Source of the DNA: Caulobacter flavus
GTDB lineage: Bacteria > Pseudomonadota > Alphaproteobacteria > Caulobacterales > Caulobacteraceae
Assembly (NCBI RefSeq): GCF_003722335.1
Contig: NZ_CP026100.1
Location: forward strand, 2,578,001-2,642,000
Direction: 5' to 3'
Length of the DNA stretch: 64,000 bases
In this document: in pieces, positions 6,962-15,871 of the stretch
Position numbering within the stretch: the first letter of the stretch is position 1
How the letters are laid out: every line of letters starts with the position of its first letter
The notes under the pieces: model-generated
The model's database searches: none
The model's input: only the letters and a program-made list of their open reading frames with translations
What the model was told of the DNA's origin: nothing
Program-made: the position numbers and the translations under genes

Positions 6962-8407
6962 ATGACCGCCCTGAACCTTGTGGAAACCGCCGCCCTGATC
7001 GACGGCCTGTGGATCGAGGGCGATGCGACCTTCGCCGTGACCAATCCGGCCGACGGTACGGAGATCACGCGGGTGGCCGAGCTGGGCGCGGCCGAGACGC
7101 GGATCGCCATCGAGGCGGCGCACCGGGCCTTTCCGGGGTGGGCGGCCAAGACGGCAAAGGAGCGCGGGGCGATCCTGCGCAAGTGGAGCGACCTGATGCT
7201 CGCCCACGCCGAGGATCTGGCCCGGCTGATGACGGCCGAGCAGGGCAAGCCGCTGGCCGAGTCGAAGGGCGAGGTGGCCTATGGCGCCAGCTTCATCGAT
7301 TGGTTCGCCGAGGAGGCCAAGCGCGGCTACGGCCACACCATCCCGACGCCGGATCGCAGCAAGCGCCTGGCCTCGATCAAGCAGCCGATCGGGGTGTGCG
7401 CGGCGATCGCGCCGTGGAACTTCCCGATCGCGATGATCACCCGCAAGGTCGGCCCGGCCCTGGCCGCCGGCTGCACCGTGGTGGTCAAGCCGGCTGCCGA
7501 GACGCCGCTATGCGCCCTGGCCATCGCGCGGCTGGCGGTCGAGGCGGGCGTACCGGCCGGGGTGTTGAACGTCGTCACCGGCACGGACGCCAGCGCCATC
7601 GGCAAGGCCCTGTGTGAGGACGGCCGGGTGCGCAAGCTGTCGTTCACCGGCTCGACCCCGGTGGGCAAGGTGCTCTACGGCCAATGCGCGGGCACGATGA
7701 AGAAGCTCTCTCTGGAGTTGGGCGGCAACGCGCCCTTCATCGTCTTCGACGACGCCGACCTGGAGGCCGCCGTCGACGGCGCGATCGCCAGCAAGTACCG
7801 CAACACCGGCCAGACCTGCGTCTGCGCCAACCGCCTGATCGTGCAGGCCGGCATCCACGACGCCTTCGTGGCGCGCCTGACCGAGAAGGTCGCGGCGATG
7901 AAGGTGGGACCGGGCACGGGCGAGGGCGTGGTGATCGGCCCGCTGATCAACGACAAGGCCATCCTCAAGGTCGAGGCCCTGGTGCGCGAGGCCGTCGAGG
8001 GCGGGGCGCGGGTCGAGGTCGGCGGCCAGCGCCACGACCTGGGCGGGCTGTTCTACCAGCCGACCGTGCTGTCGGGCGCGACGCCGGACATGCGGCTGTT
8101 CAATGAAGAGATCTTCGGCCCCGTCGCGCCGGTCGTGAAGTTCCACACCGAGGACGAGGCGGTCGCCCTTGCCAACGCCACGCCCTTCGGCCTGGCGGCC
8201 TATTTCTACAGCCGCGACGTGGGCCGCTGCTGGCGCGTGGCCGAGGCCATCGAGGCGGGCATGGTCGGGATCAACGAAGGCCTGATCTCGACCGAGGTGG
8301 CGCCGTTCGGCGGCGTCAAGGAAAGCGGCCTGGGCCGCGAGGGTTCGTCCGAGGGTCTCGATGAGTATTTCGAGACCAAGTACCTGTGCTTTGGCGGGGT
8401 GGCATGA
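6962..8407 (+). CDS. gabD: Succinate-semialdehyde dehydrogenase (NAD(P)+)
   Basis: The product has 481 residues, the usual GabD length. Motifs are AAIAPWNFPIAMITRKVGPALAAGC, FTGSTPVGK, LELGGNAPFIVFDDAD and the catalytic Cys286 in NTGQTCVCANR. The C-terminus contains INEGLISTEVAPFGGVKESGLGREGS, very typical of GabD. It oxidises succinate semialdehyde, formed from GABA by transamination, to succinate for the TCA cycle. It follows puuC by 6 bp and overlaps the next aminotransferase by four bases (ATGA, 8404-8407), so the three are a coupled operon. Confidence 0.9.
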   Translation: MTALNLVETAALIDGLWIEGDATFAVTNPADGTEITRVAELGAAETRIAIEAAHRAFPGWAAKTAKERGAILRKWSDLMLAHAEDLARLMTAEQGKPLAESKGEVAYGASFIDWFAEEAKRGYGHTIPTPDRSKRLASIKQPIGVCAAIAPWNFPIAMITRKVGPALAAGCTVVVKPAAETPLCALAIARLAVEAGVPAGVLNVVTGTDASAIGKALCEDGRVRKLSFTGSTPVGKVLYGQCAGTMKKLSLELGGNAPFIVFDDADLEAAVDGAIASKYRNTGQTCVCANRLIVQAGIHDAFVARLTEKVAAMKVGPGTGEGVVIGPLINDKAILKVEALVREAVEGGARVEVGGQRHDLGGLFYQPTVLSGATPDMRLFNEEIFGPVAPVVKFHTEDEAVALANATPFGLAAYFYSRDVGRCWRVAEAIEAGMVGINEGLISTEVAPFGGVKESGLGREGSSEGLDEYFETKYLCFGGVA

Positions 8408-9771
8408 TCGGCGAGCTCTCCCGCCCCGCCACCCTAGCCGACCTCATCGCCGCCGAGCGCGCGCGGTTCCTGGCCGAGCATCCGCGCAGCGTCGGCATGG
8501 CCAGGGCGGCCGCGGGCGTGTGGCGGGGCGGGGTTCCGATGCACTGGATGGGCGACTGGGCCTGCCCCAGCCCCATCTTCGCCGCCCAGGGCGTGGGCGC
8601 GCAGATCACCGACGTCGACGGCAGGCTCTACGACGACTTCTGCCTGGGCGACACGCCGTCGATGTTCGGCCACGGCGAGCCTTCCGTTGCGGCGGCCGTG
8701 GCGGACCAGGCCAGGCGCGGGGCGGGGTTCATGCTGCCCACCGCCTCGGCGGTGATCGTCGGCAAGCTGCTGGCCGAGCGCTTCGGCCTGCCGCTGTGGC
8801 AGGCGGCGACCACGGCCAGCGACGCCAACCGCGCGGCGATCCGCTGGGCGCGGGCGGTGACGGGGCGGCCGGTCGTGCTGGTGTTCGACGGCTGCTATCA
8901 CGGCATGGTCGAGGACGCGTTCGTCGTGCTGAAGGACGGCGCCCCTGCGATGAAGCCCGGCCTGCTGGGCCAGGTGCAGGACCTGACGGCCACGACCCGC
9001 GTCGTGCCGTTCAACGACCTGGAAGCGCTGGAAGCGGCCCTGGCCCCCGGCGACGTCGCCGCCGTGCTGGCCGAGCCGGTGATGACCAACTGCGGGATGA
9101 TCCTGCCCGATCCCGGCTTCCACGAAGCCCTGCGCAGGCTGACGCGCGAGGCGGGGACGCTGCTGGTCGTCGACGAGACCCACACCATCTCGACCGGCCC
9201 GGGCGGCTACACCCGCGCGCATGGGCTGGAGCCCGACGTCTTCGTGCTGGGCAAGGCCGTGGCCGGCGGCGTGCCGGCCGCCGTCTGGGGCGTGACCGCG
9301 CAGCTTTCGGCGCGGATGGACGAGGCGGCCGCGCGGATCGGTCCTGGCCAGTCGGGCATCGGCACGACGCTGTCGGGCAATGCCCTGGCCATGGCGGCGA
9401 TGCGGGCGATGCTGAGCGAGGTGATGACCGACGCGGCCTATGCGCGGATGCTGGCCGGCGCCGAGCGGCTGGTGGCGGGGCTGAGGGGCGTGGTCGAGGC
9501 ACGCGGCCTGGCCTGGTCGGTCGTGCATGTCGGCGCGCGGGTGGAGCTGGTGTTCGCCGATCCGCCGCCGCGCGACGCCGCCTCGATGCGGAAAGTTCTG
9601 GACCATGGGGCGGTGGAAGCGCTGCATCTGTGGCTGATCAACCGAGGGGTGCTGATCGCGCCCTTTCACAACATGATGCTGGTCTCGCCCGTCACCGACG
9701 ACGCGGCGGTGGATCGGCTGGTCGCGGCGGTGGACGCCTTCGCCGTGGCCGTCGGGGAGGTGTCGATATGA
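8404..9771 (+). CDS. Class-III aminotransferase, GABA/glutamate-1-semialdehyde type
   Basis: The product has 455 residues from ATG 8404, which overlaps the gabD stop. The overall pattern resembles glutamate-1-semialdehyde 2,1-aminomutase-like transaminases: DGRLYDDFCLGDTPSMFGH, then DGCYHGM, LLVVDETHTISTGPGG, and the PLP lysine at residue 284 in VLGKAVAGGVPAA. The usual SGSEA phosphate-binding block is replaced by TTASDANRAAIRWAR. Because it follows gabD directly, a role as the GABA:pyruvate or GABA:2-oxoglutarate transaminase supplying succinate semialdehyde is likely. That is context-based; another omega-amino acid is possible. A family A repeat follows its stop codon. Confidence 0.75.
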   Translation: MIGELSRPATLADLIAAERARFLAEHPRSVGMARAAAGVWRGGVPMHWMGDWACPSPIFAAQGVGAQITDVDGRLYDDFCLGDTPSMFGHGEPSVAAAVADQARRGAGFMLPTASAVIVGKLLAERFGLPLWQAATTASDANRAAIRWARAVTGRPVVLVFDGCYHGMVEDAFVVLKDGAPAMKPGLLGQVQDLTATTRVVPFNDLEALEAALAPGDVAAVLAEPVMTNCGMILPDPGFHEALRRLTREAGTLLVVDETHTISTGPGGYTRAHGLEPDVFVLGKAVAGGVPAAVWGVTAQLSARMDEAAARIGPGQSGIGTTLSGNALAMAAMRAMLSEVMTDAAYARMLAGAERLVAGLRGVVEARGLAWSVVHVGARVELVFADPPPRDAASMRKVLDHGAVEALHLWLINRGVLIAPFHNMMLVSPVTDDAAVDRLVAAVDAFAVAVGEVSI

Positions 9772-9784
9772 AGTCTTGGCGCTT

Positions 9785-9921
9785 TCCCTCCCCCTTCGAT
9801 GGGGGAGGGGCAGGGGTGGGGGTGACACCGTCGGCGGGCTTCAGCTCGGCCGTGCATCACCTTGAACCGCCCCAGTCACCCCCATCCCCGTCCCTTCCCC
9901 CATCAAGGGGGAAGGGGGAGT
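9785..9921. repeat. Family A palindromic repeat supplying a ribosome-binding site
   Basis: The left arm reads CCCTCCCCCTTCGATGGGGGAGGGG followed by GGGGTGGGGGTGACA. The right arm reads CACCCCCATCCCCG followed by CCCTTCCCCCATCAAGGGGGAAGGGGGAG. The two halves are roughly inverted around a variable centre. The final GGGGGAG (9914-9920) lies eight bases before the next ATG (9929) and is that gene's only visible Shine-Dalgarno sequence. Confidence 0.85.
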
Positions 9922-9928
9922 TGAAAGC

Positions 9929-11308
9929 ATGAGCGCCGTCGCTTCCCCCGACGAATGCCGCGAGTTCCTCGCCGCCCATCCGCAGGTGAAGTACGTCGAG
10001 GTGTTTTTCACCTCGATGACCGGCGTGCCGCGCGGCAAGCGGCTGCGGGTGCACGAACTGCAGGCGATCTACGACTACGGCCGGTTCCTGCCGGGCTCGA
10101 TCCTGGTGGTCGACACCGTGGGCGCCGACTGCGAGGAGACGGGCCTGGTGTGGGAGGACGGCGACGCCGACCGCCGCGCGCGGCCCGTGCCCGGGACCCT
10201 GACCCTGGCCCCGTGGCTGGGCCCGGACGTCGCCCAGGTGATGCTGTCGCTGTACGAGCTGGACGGGACGCCCAACGACCTGGACCCGCGTCATGTTCTG
10301 CAGCGGGTGCTCGACCGCTACGCCGCCGACGGCCTGACGCCGGTCGCCGCCTGCGAACTGGAATACTACCTCGTCGATATCGAGCGCGGCCCCAGCGGCG
10401 AGCTTCTGCCCGCCAGGTCGGTGCTGACCGGCCAGCGGCCGACCGGCATCCAGGTCTACGGCCTGCCGGAACTGGAGGCCAACGCCCCGTTCCTGCGCGA
10501 GCTGTGGGATACGGCCGACGTCATCCGCGTGCCGCTGGAAGGCGCGATCTCGGAGTTCGCCCCGGCTCAGGTGGAGCTGACCCTCAAGCACAAGCCCGAC
10601 GCCCTGAGGGCCGCCGACGACGCGGTGCTGTACAAGCGCGCCGCCAAGGGGGTGGCTCTGCGCCATGGCTGCGAAGCGACGTTCATGGCCAAGCCCTGGG
10701 CCGACCGGGCGGGCAACGGCTTCCACGTGCATGTCAGCTTCAATGACGAAGGCGGAAACAACCTGTGCGCCGCCGAGGATCCGGAAGGCTCGGAGCTGCT
10801 CAAGCACGCCATCGGCGGCATGAAGGCGCTGCTGGGCGAGGGCATGGCGATCCTGGCGCCCAACGCCAACAGCTATCGTCGCTTCAAGGCCAATTCCTAC
10901 GCGCCCGTGGCGCCGACCTGGGGCGTCAACAACCGCACGGTCAGCCTGCGCGTGCCGGCGGGGCCTGCGCCGACGCGGCACGTGGAGCACCGCGTGGCGG
11001 GCGCCGACGGCAATCCGTACCTGGTGATGGCGACGCTGCTGGCGGCCGCGCACCACGGGATCAAGAACAGGATCGATCCGGGGCCCGCGGTGGTCGGCGA
11101 CGGCTATGCCGCCGCGGCCAAGGAGAACGTGCGTCTGCCGTCCAACTGGTTCGCCGCCGTCGACCTCTTCGAGAAGTCTGAGGTGCTGGCCGACTATCTG
11201 GGCGAGCGGTTCGTGGAGATGTTCGTCTCGGTCAAGCGCACCGAGCAGGCGCGGTTCTTCGAGGTGGTCGGGCAGCTCGACTATGACTGGTATCTGCGCA
11301 ACGCCTAG
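9929..11308 (+). CDS. Glutamine-synthetase-like gamma-glutamylpolyamine synthetase (paralogue 1)
   Basis: The product has 459 residues. It is a GS-fold ligase with the beta-grasp N-domain (YVEVFFTSMTGVPRGKRL), the metal site Glu's in CELEYYLVD and in EFAPAQVELTL, the ATP-site NGFHVHVSF, and NANSYRRFKANSYAPVAPTWGVNNRTVSLRV in the active site. It lacks the adenylylation-loop pattern of housekeeping GlnA. In the Puu pathway such enzymes ligate glutamate to putrescine using ATP. The window holds a second, clearly different paralogue at 18596, so this copy may act on another amine such as ethanolamine, spermidine or an aminated intermediate. It is preceded by a family A repeat that donates its SD and is followed by potF after 93 bp. 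Confidence 0.82.
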   Translation: MSAVASPDECREFLAAHPQVKYVEVFFTSMTGVPRGKRLRVHELQAIYDYGRFLPGSILVVDTVGADCEETGLVWEDGDADRRARPVPGTLTLAPWLGPDVAQVMLSLYELDGTPNDLDPRHVLQRVLDRYAADGLTPVAACELEYYLVDIERGPSGELLPARSVLTGQRPTGIQVYGLPELEANAPFLRELWDTADVIRVPLEGAISEFAPAQVELTLKHKPDALRAADDAVLYKRAAKGVALRHGCEATFMAKPWADRAGNGFHVHVSFNDEGGNNLCAAEDPEGSELLKHAIGGMKALLGEGMAILAPNANSYRRFKANSYAPVAPTWGVNNRTVSLRVPAGPAPTRHVEHRVAGADGNPYLVMATLLAAAHHGIKNRIDPGPAVVGDGYAAAAKENVRLPSNWFAAVDLFEKSEVLADYLGERFVEMFVSVKRTEQARFFEVVGQLDYDWYLRNA

Positions 11309-11401
11309 AGCGGAGCGCCGGGAGTAACGCTTTGGGTTGAACTGGCGGCGAGGGAGGGGCCTCGTCCGCTTCATGCGAACGAAAGAGGGAGTTTCGAGGC
11401 C

Positions 11402-12493
11402 ATGAGCACCAACCACTTTCGAGGGGCTTCGCGCCGCTCGCTGCTGACCGCGTTCGGCGCGGCGGCCATCGGCATGTCGTTCACCGCCTGCGGCGAGAAG
11501 CCCAAGCCCGACGCCGGCGGCGAAGAGGCCAAGCTGAACTTCTACAACTGGGACACCTATATCGGCGAAACCACGCTGGGCGACTTCAAGAAGGCCAGCG
11601 GCGTCGACGTGAACATGAGCCTGTTCGCGACCAACGACGAACTGTTCGCCAAGCTGAAGGCCGGCAATCCGGGCTTCGACGTCATCGTGCCGTCCAACGA
11701 GTTCGTCACCCGCATGAGCCAGGCGGGCATGCTGGAGCCGCTGGACCACGCCAAGATCCCGAACATCAAGAACATCGACCCGACCTTCCTGAACCCGGAC
11801 TTCGACCCGGGCCGGAAGTTCTCGTTGCCCTATACCTGGCTGCTGCTGGGCATCGGCTATCGCAAGAGCAAGGTCTCGGGCGTGCCCGACAGCTGGAAGT
11901 GGCTGTTCGACAGCAACCAGTACGCCGGCAAGATCGCCCTGCTGTCGGAAAGCGCCGACCTGGTGCGCCTGGCGGCCAAGTACCTGGGCCACTCGGTCAA
12001 CGACATCCCGGCCGACATGCTGCCGAGGATCGAGCAGATGCTGATCAAGCAGAAGCCGTTCGTGAAGGCCTTCCACGACGACAACGGCCAGGACCTGCTG
12101 CTGTCGGGCGAGGTGGACCTGGTGCTGGAGTACAACGGCGACATCGCCCAGGCGATGAAGGACGACGACGACATCGACTTCGTCGTGCCCAAGGAAGGCA
12201 GCCTGATCAACTCGGACTGCCTGTGCATTCCGAAGGGCGCGCCGCGTCCGAACAACGCCCACAAGTTCATCAACTACCTGCTGGACGCCCAGGCCGGCGC
12301 CGAGATCAGCAAGACGATCCTGTACCCGACGCCCAATGCGGCGGCCAAGGCGCTGATGCCGGACGACTACAAGAACAACAAGGTGATCTTCCCGCCCGCC
12401 GACGTGATGTCAAAGTGCGAGTACGGGGCCTTCGAGGGGGCGGAAAAGGCCAGCCTCTACGAGGAGATCATCACCCGCGTGCGGGCGGCGTGA
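11402..12493 (+). CDS. potF: Periplasmic spermidine/putrescine-binding lipoprotein
   Basis: The product has 363 residues from ATG 11402 with GAGGGAG upstream. The N-terminus combines a twin-arginine-like segment (GASRRSLLTAFGAAAIGMS) with a lipobox ending at Cys30 (MSFTAC), so it may be a Tat-exported lipoprotein. The mature part begins KLNFYNWDTYIGETTL, the signature of PotD/PotF polyamine-binding proteins (NWxxY with aromatic residues that sandwich the polyamine). FDVIVPSNEFVTRM and LVLEYNGDIAQAM are also typical. It delivers polyamine to the PotH/PotI/PotG importer encoded just downstream. Confidence 0.9.
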   Translation: MSTNHFRGASRRSLLTAFGAAAIGMSFTACGEKPKPDAGGEEAKLNFYNWDTYIGETTLGDFKKASGVDVNMSLFATNDELFAKLKAGNPGFDVIVPSNEFVTRMSQAGMLEPLDHAKIPNIKNIDPTFLNPDFDPGRKFSLPYTWLLLGIGYRKSKVSGVPDSWKWLFDSNQYAGKIALLSESADLVRLAAKYLGHSVNDIPADMLPRIEQMLIKQKPFVKAFHDDNGQDLLLSGEVDLVLEYNGDIAQAMKDDDDIDFVVPKEGSLINSDCLCIPKGAPRPNNAHKFINYLLDAQAGAEISKTILYPTPNAAAKALMPDDYKNNKVIFPPADVMSKCEYGAFEGAEKASLYEEIITRVRAA

Positions 12494-12501
12494 TCTGGCT
12501 T

Positions 12502-12528
12502 CCTTCCCCCATCAAAGGGGGAAGGGAG
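12502..12528. repeat. Half copy of family A repeat
   Basis: Only the right-hand palindrome is present (CTTCCCCCATCAAAGGGGGAAGGGAG), between the potF stop and the potH start. Its GGGAGAAGG end falls 8-13 bases before ATG 12541, so it again provides the ribosome-binding site. Confidence 0.75.
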
Positions 12529-12540
12529 AAGGCCTCTGAA

Positions 12541-13434
12541 ATGGAACAGAGCTGGAAGAAGGCCAAGTCGGTGTTCGCCGCCGCGCTGGGACCGCCGCTG
12601 GTCTGGCTGGTGGTGTTCTTCGTCGCGCCGATGGCGATCGTCTGGGCCTACAGCTTCGGCCACAACGTCGGGCTGACCGAGATCTCGTTCACCGGCACGA
12701 TCGCCAACTACGCCCGGGCGCTGGAGCCGCTGTACCTGAAGATCTTCGTCAAGTCGGCCTGGGTGGCGGCGCTGACGACGGCGCTGTGCCTGGTGATCGG
12801 CTTCCCGGTGGCGCTGGCCATCACCTTCGCCTCGCAGAAGGCCAAGACCTGGCTCTTGCTGCTGGTCATGCTGCCGTTCTGGACCAACCTGCTGGTCCGC
12901 ACCTACGCCCTGATCGCGGTGCTGCGCACCGAGGGCTACGTCAACCAGACCTTCGAGTGGTTCTGGAACATCGGGGCCAAGGTCGCGCCGCTGGGCGCCT
13001 ACCAGCCGCTGGAGCTGCTGCACAACAATTTCGCGGTGATCCTGGGCCTGGTCTACGTGCACCTGCCGTTCATGGTGCTGCCGCTCTATTCGGCGCTCGA
13101 TCGCCTCGACAAGTCGCTGCTGGAGGCCAGCCTCGACCTCGGGGCCGGGCACCTGCGCACCCTGTTCCGGATCGTCGTGCCGCTGGCCCTGCCGGGCATC
13201 GCCTCGGGGATCCTGATTACCTTCATCCCGGCGCTGGGCGCCTATCTGACGCCCGACCTGCTGGGCGGGCCCGACAGCCAGATGATCGCCAACGTCATCG
13301 AGCGCCAGTTCAAGCGCGCCAACGACTGGCCGTTCGGCGCGGCCCTGTCTTTCCTGCTGATGTACCTGACCTTCATCGCCATCGCTGTGCAGGCGCTGCT
13401 CTCACGGGGCAAGAAGAGGGAGGGCGTGGGATGA
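12541..13434 (+). CDS. potH: Polyamine ABC transporter permease, PotH/PotB type
   Basis: The product has 297 residues from ATG 12541. Six hydrophobic segments fit an ABC importer permease (first at about 12-35, PLVWLVVFFVAPMAIVWAYSF). The cytoplasmic EAA loop is visible as LLEASLDLGAGHLRTLFRIVVPLALPGIASG, where the ATPase docks. It pairs with PotI to form the inner-membrane channel. Spacing to potF is only 47 bp, filled by a half repeat. A 163-bp gap with a full family A repeat follows. Confidence 0.9.
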   Translation: MEQSWKKAKSVFAAALGPPLVWLVVFFVAPMAIVWAYSFGHNVGLTEISFTGTIANYARALEPLYLKIFVKSAWVAALTTALCLVIGFPVALAITFASQKAKTWLLLLVMLPFWTNLLVRTYALIAVLRTEGYVNQTFEWFWNIGAKVAPLGAYQPLELLHNNFAVILGLVYVHLPFMVLPLYSALDRLDKSLLEASLDLGAGHLRTLFRIVVPLALPGIASGILITFIPALGAYLTPDLLGGPDSQMIANVIERQFKRANDWPFGAALSFLLMYLTFIAIAVQALLSRGKKREGVG

Positions 13435-13452
13435 ATATGCGTCTTTTTTCAT

Positions 13453-13590
13453 CTCCCTCCCCCTTTGATGGGGGAAGGGCAGGGGTGGGGGTGACGCCGC
13501 CGGCGGGCCTTAGCTCGGCCGCGCCTTACCCTGAAACGCAGCTGTCACCCCCATCCCCGGCCCTTCCCCCATCGAGGGGGAAGGGGGAGG
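13453..13590. repeat. Family A palindromic repeat between potH and potI
   Basis: It has the same organisation as the copy at 9785-9921: CCCTCCCCCTTTGATGGGGG, then GGGGTGGGGGTGACG, a variable centre, CACCCCCATCCCCG and CCCTTCCCCCATCGAGGGGG. It ends AAGGGGGAGG at 13590, seven bases before the potI ATG (13598), forming its Shine-Dalgarno sequence. Confidence 0.85.
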
Positions 13591-13597
13591 CTTTCCG

Positions 13598-14455
13598 ATG
13601 AGCCGCAAATCGCCGCCCGGACCGCTGGAGTACCTGCGCCGCTGGCCGATCAGGCTGTGGCTGCTGGCGGTGGGGGTGTTCCTCTACGCGCCGCTGATCG
13701 CCCTGATGGCCTTCAGCTTCAATGACAGCCGGCGCAACATCGTCTGGAAGGGCTTCACGCTCAAATACTACGAGAAGGCCTTCAACAACGACGGTCTGAT
13801 CGAGGCCTTCGCCAACAGCTTGACCATCGCGGCGGTGTCGACCCTGCTGAGCGTGGTGCTGGGGGCGCTGGTCGCCCTGGCCCTGTGGCGGTTCCGCTTC
13901 CCGGGCAAGACGGTGGTCGATGGGGCCCTGGCCCTGCCGATCGTGGTGCCCGAGATCTGCATGGGCGTGGGCATGCTGGTGTTCTTCGCCAAGGTGCTGC
14001 CCTGGCCGCAGGGGCTGGTCTGGCCGCTGAACCTGGGGGCGATCATCATCGCCCACGTGACCTTCTCGTTCCCGTTCGTGGCGGTGGTGGTGAGGGCCCG
14101 CATGGCCAGCTTCAACCGCGAACTGGAGGAGGCCGCGCGGGATCTCGGGGCCGGCGAGTTCCGCACCATCAGGGACGTGATCCTGCCGCACATGACGCCG
14201 TCCCTGGTGGCGGGCGCCCTGCTGGCCTTCACGCTCAGCCTGGACGACTTCGTCATCACCTTCTTCACGGCCGGGCCCGACACCGTGACCTTCCCGGTGA
14301 AGGTCTATTCGATGGTGCGCTTCTCGGTGACGCCCGAGGTCAACGCCGCCTCGACCATCCTGATCGTGCTGACCGTGATCCTGACCGCCGTGGCGCTGAA
14401 GCTGCAGGGCGATCCGGCGGCCGCGGCCGGCGGCCATGGGGGGGATGGGAAATGA
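13598..14455 (+). CDS. potI: Polyamine ABC transporter permease, PotI/PotC type
   Basis: The product has 285 residues from ATG 13598. Six predicted membrane spans include the first at about 20-42 (LWLLAVGVFLYAPLIALMAFSF), followed by NDSRRNIVWKGFTLKYYEKAF, a block typical of PotC/PotI. The EAA loop is ELEEAARDLGAGEFRTIRDVILPHMTPS. It is the second half of the polyamine channel. The gene ends before a 276-bp gap that contains a family B repeat with the second copy of the 104-bp mobile element, which separates it from potG. Confidence 0.9.
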   Translation: MSRKSPPGPLEYLRRWPIRLWLLAVGVFLYAPLIALMAFSFNDSRRNIVWKGFTLKYYEKAFNNDGLIEAFANSLTIAAVSTLLSVVLGALVALALWRFRFPGKTVVDGALALPIVVPEICMGVGMLVFFAKVLPWPQGLVWPLNLGAIIIAHVTFSFPFVAVVVRARMASFNRELEEAARDLGAGEFRTIRDVILPHMTPSLVAGALLAFTLSLDDFVITFFTAGPDTVTFPVKVYSMVRFSVTPEVNAASTILIVLTVILTAVALKLQGDPAAAAGGHGGDGK

Positions 14456-14464
14456 CCGTGCTGG

Positions 14465-14700
14465 GAACCCCCTCAGTCGGCTTCGCCGACAGCTCCCCCA
14501 GCGGGGGAGCATCTTCTTGGCGCGGCGCCTCTAGGTCCTCCCCCTCTGGGGGATCGTTGCATAATGGGGTAAAACAAGAACGACTTTCCCCTTTTGATTC
14601 CGAACTGTTCTCGAACGGATTCTGGTCTGTTCTTCGACGTTCCGAATTTCGCAACAGTCCCCCTCTGGGGGAGGTGGCCCGGAGGGCCGGAGGGGGTCTT
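14465..14700. repeat. Family B-type repeats between potI and potG, with nested insertion
   Basis: This is a compound block: CCCCCTCAGTCGGCTTCGCCGACAGCTCCCCCAGCGGGGGAG, then CCTCCCCCTCTGGGGGA split by the 104-bp element, then GGTGGCCCGGAGGGCCGGAGGGGG. The same pieces occur at 39056-39187 in another order and orientation. It separates genes of one transport operon, unlike the other family B copies, which lie at gene ends. Confidence 0.75.
14554..14657. mobile_element. 104-bp non-autonomous element (MITE-like), copy 2
   Basis: The core 14556-14655 is identical to 3167-3266. The exact 15-bp flanking repeat is TCCCCCTCTGGGGGA at 14539-14553 and 14658-14672. This is the reverse complement of the flank of copy 1, so the element entered the same palindromic target in the other relative orientation. 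It interrupts the potI-potG gap. Gene calls that begin potG inside this element (at about 14594) are artefacts. Confidence 0.75.
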
Positions 14701-14731
14701 GGGGCATGGACTATTCGGGGGGAATGACGAA

Positions 14732-15856
14732 GTGACCGACAAACCCATCATCACCTTCGAGAACGTCACCAAGCGCTTCGGCAAGCTGGCGGCGGTCGAC
14801 AACGTCTCGTTGAGCATCAGGGAGGGCGAGTTCTTCGCCCTTCTGGGACCGTCGGGCTGCGGCAAGACCACCTTGCTGCGGATGCTGGCCGGGTTCGAGA
14901 CGCCGACCGAAGGGCGGATCCTGATCGACGGCCAGGACATCTCGAACGTGCCGCCGAACAAGCGGCCGGTGAACATGGTGTTCCAGTCCTACGCGGTGTT
15001 CCCGCACATGACCGTGGCCGACAACGTCGCCTACGGCCTGAAGGTCGACCGGGTGAGCAAGGCCGAACGCGACCGCCGGGTCGAGGAGGCGCTGGAGCTG
15101 GTGCAGCTGGGCGGCCTCGGCCAGCGCAAGCCCGACCAGCTGTCGGGCGGTCAGCGCCAGCGGGTGGCCCTGGCCCGGGCGCTGGTCAAGCGGCCGCGCG
15201 TGCTGCTGCTGGACGAGCCGCTGTCGGCGCTGGACGCCAAGCTGCGCGAGCAGATGCGCACCGAGCTCTGCACCCTGCAGGAGAAGGTGGGCATCACCTT
15301 CATCATGGTCACCCACGACCAGGACGAGGCGCTGGCCCTGGCCAGTCGCTGCGCGGTGATGAGCAAGGGCCTGCTGCAGCAGGTGGCCGCGCCCAACGAC
15401 CTCTACGAGTTTCCCAACAGCCGCTTCGTGGCCGACTTCATCGGCAGCGTGAACCTGTTCGAGGGCGTGCTGGCTGTGGACGAGCCCAGCCACGCGGTCA
15501 TCAAGTCGCCGGGCCTGCCGACCGACATCTTCCTCGACCACGGGGTGACCGGCCCGCGCGGCGGCGCGGTGTGGGCGGCGATCCGGCCCGAGAAGATCGA
15601 GCTGCACAAACGCCCAGACGACGGCGAGCCGCCGAACATGGGCGACGCGCCCAAGGGGACGAACGCCGTGGCCGGCGTGATCCGGCACGAAGCCTATCTG
15701 GGCGGGGTGTCGACCTACGAGGTGGAAATCGAAGGGGGCCGCCGCGTGAAGGTGCAGCGCCCCAACCTGACCCGCTGGGACCAGGAGGACTTCCGGCTGG
15801 GTGAGGCGGTGTGGATCGCCTGGCACGCCTGCTCGCCGGCGGTGCTGCTGTCGTGA
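14732..15856 (+). CDS. potG: Polyamine ABC transporter ATP-binding subunit
   Basis: The product has 374 residues taking the GTG at 14732, preceded by GGGGGGAA. The open frame extends upstream, but that part translates a repeat and a mobile element. Motifs are Walker A GPSGCGKTT, the Q-loop VFQSYAVFPHM, the ABC signature LSGGQRQRVALARAL, Walker B VLLLDEPLSALD and the switch His in MVTHDQDEA. A C-terminal TOBE-type domain (AAIRPEKIELHKRP) is present. It powers uptake by the PotF/H/I/G system. A family A repeat follows its stop. Confidence 0.9.
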   Translation: MTDKPIITFENVTKRFGKLAAVDNVSLSIREGEFFALLGPSGCGKTTLLRMLAGFETPTEGRILIDGQDISNVPPNKRPVNMVFQSYAVFPHMTVADNVAYGLKVDRVSKAERDRRVEEALELVQLGGLGQRKPDQLSGGQRQRVALARALVKRPRVLLLDEPLSALDAKLREQMRTELCTLQEKVGITFIMVTHDQDEALALASRCAVMSKGLLQQVAAPNDLYEFPNSRFVADFIGSVNLFEGVLAVDEPSHAVIKSPGLPTDIFLDHGVTGPRGGAVWAAIRPEKIELHKRPDDGEPPNMGDAPKGTNAVAGVIRHEAYLGGVSTYEVEIEGGRRVKVQRPNLTRWDQEDFRLGEAVWIAWHACSPAVLLS

Positions 15857-15871
15857 TCAGGCCCGCACATT

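Noticed and set aside
12502..12528. G-rich hairpins considered as Rho-independent terminators inside the pot operon
   Set aside because: They lack T-runs and sit directly at start codons of operon genes that must be co-expressed; the ribosome-binding role fits better.
14594..14731. N-terminal extension of potG starting inside the mobile element
   Set aside because: The extra 46 residues are a translation of repeat plus insert. GTG 14732 has a G-rich SD and gives the normal ABC-protein N-terminus.
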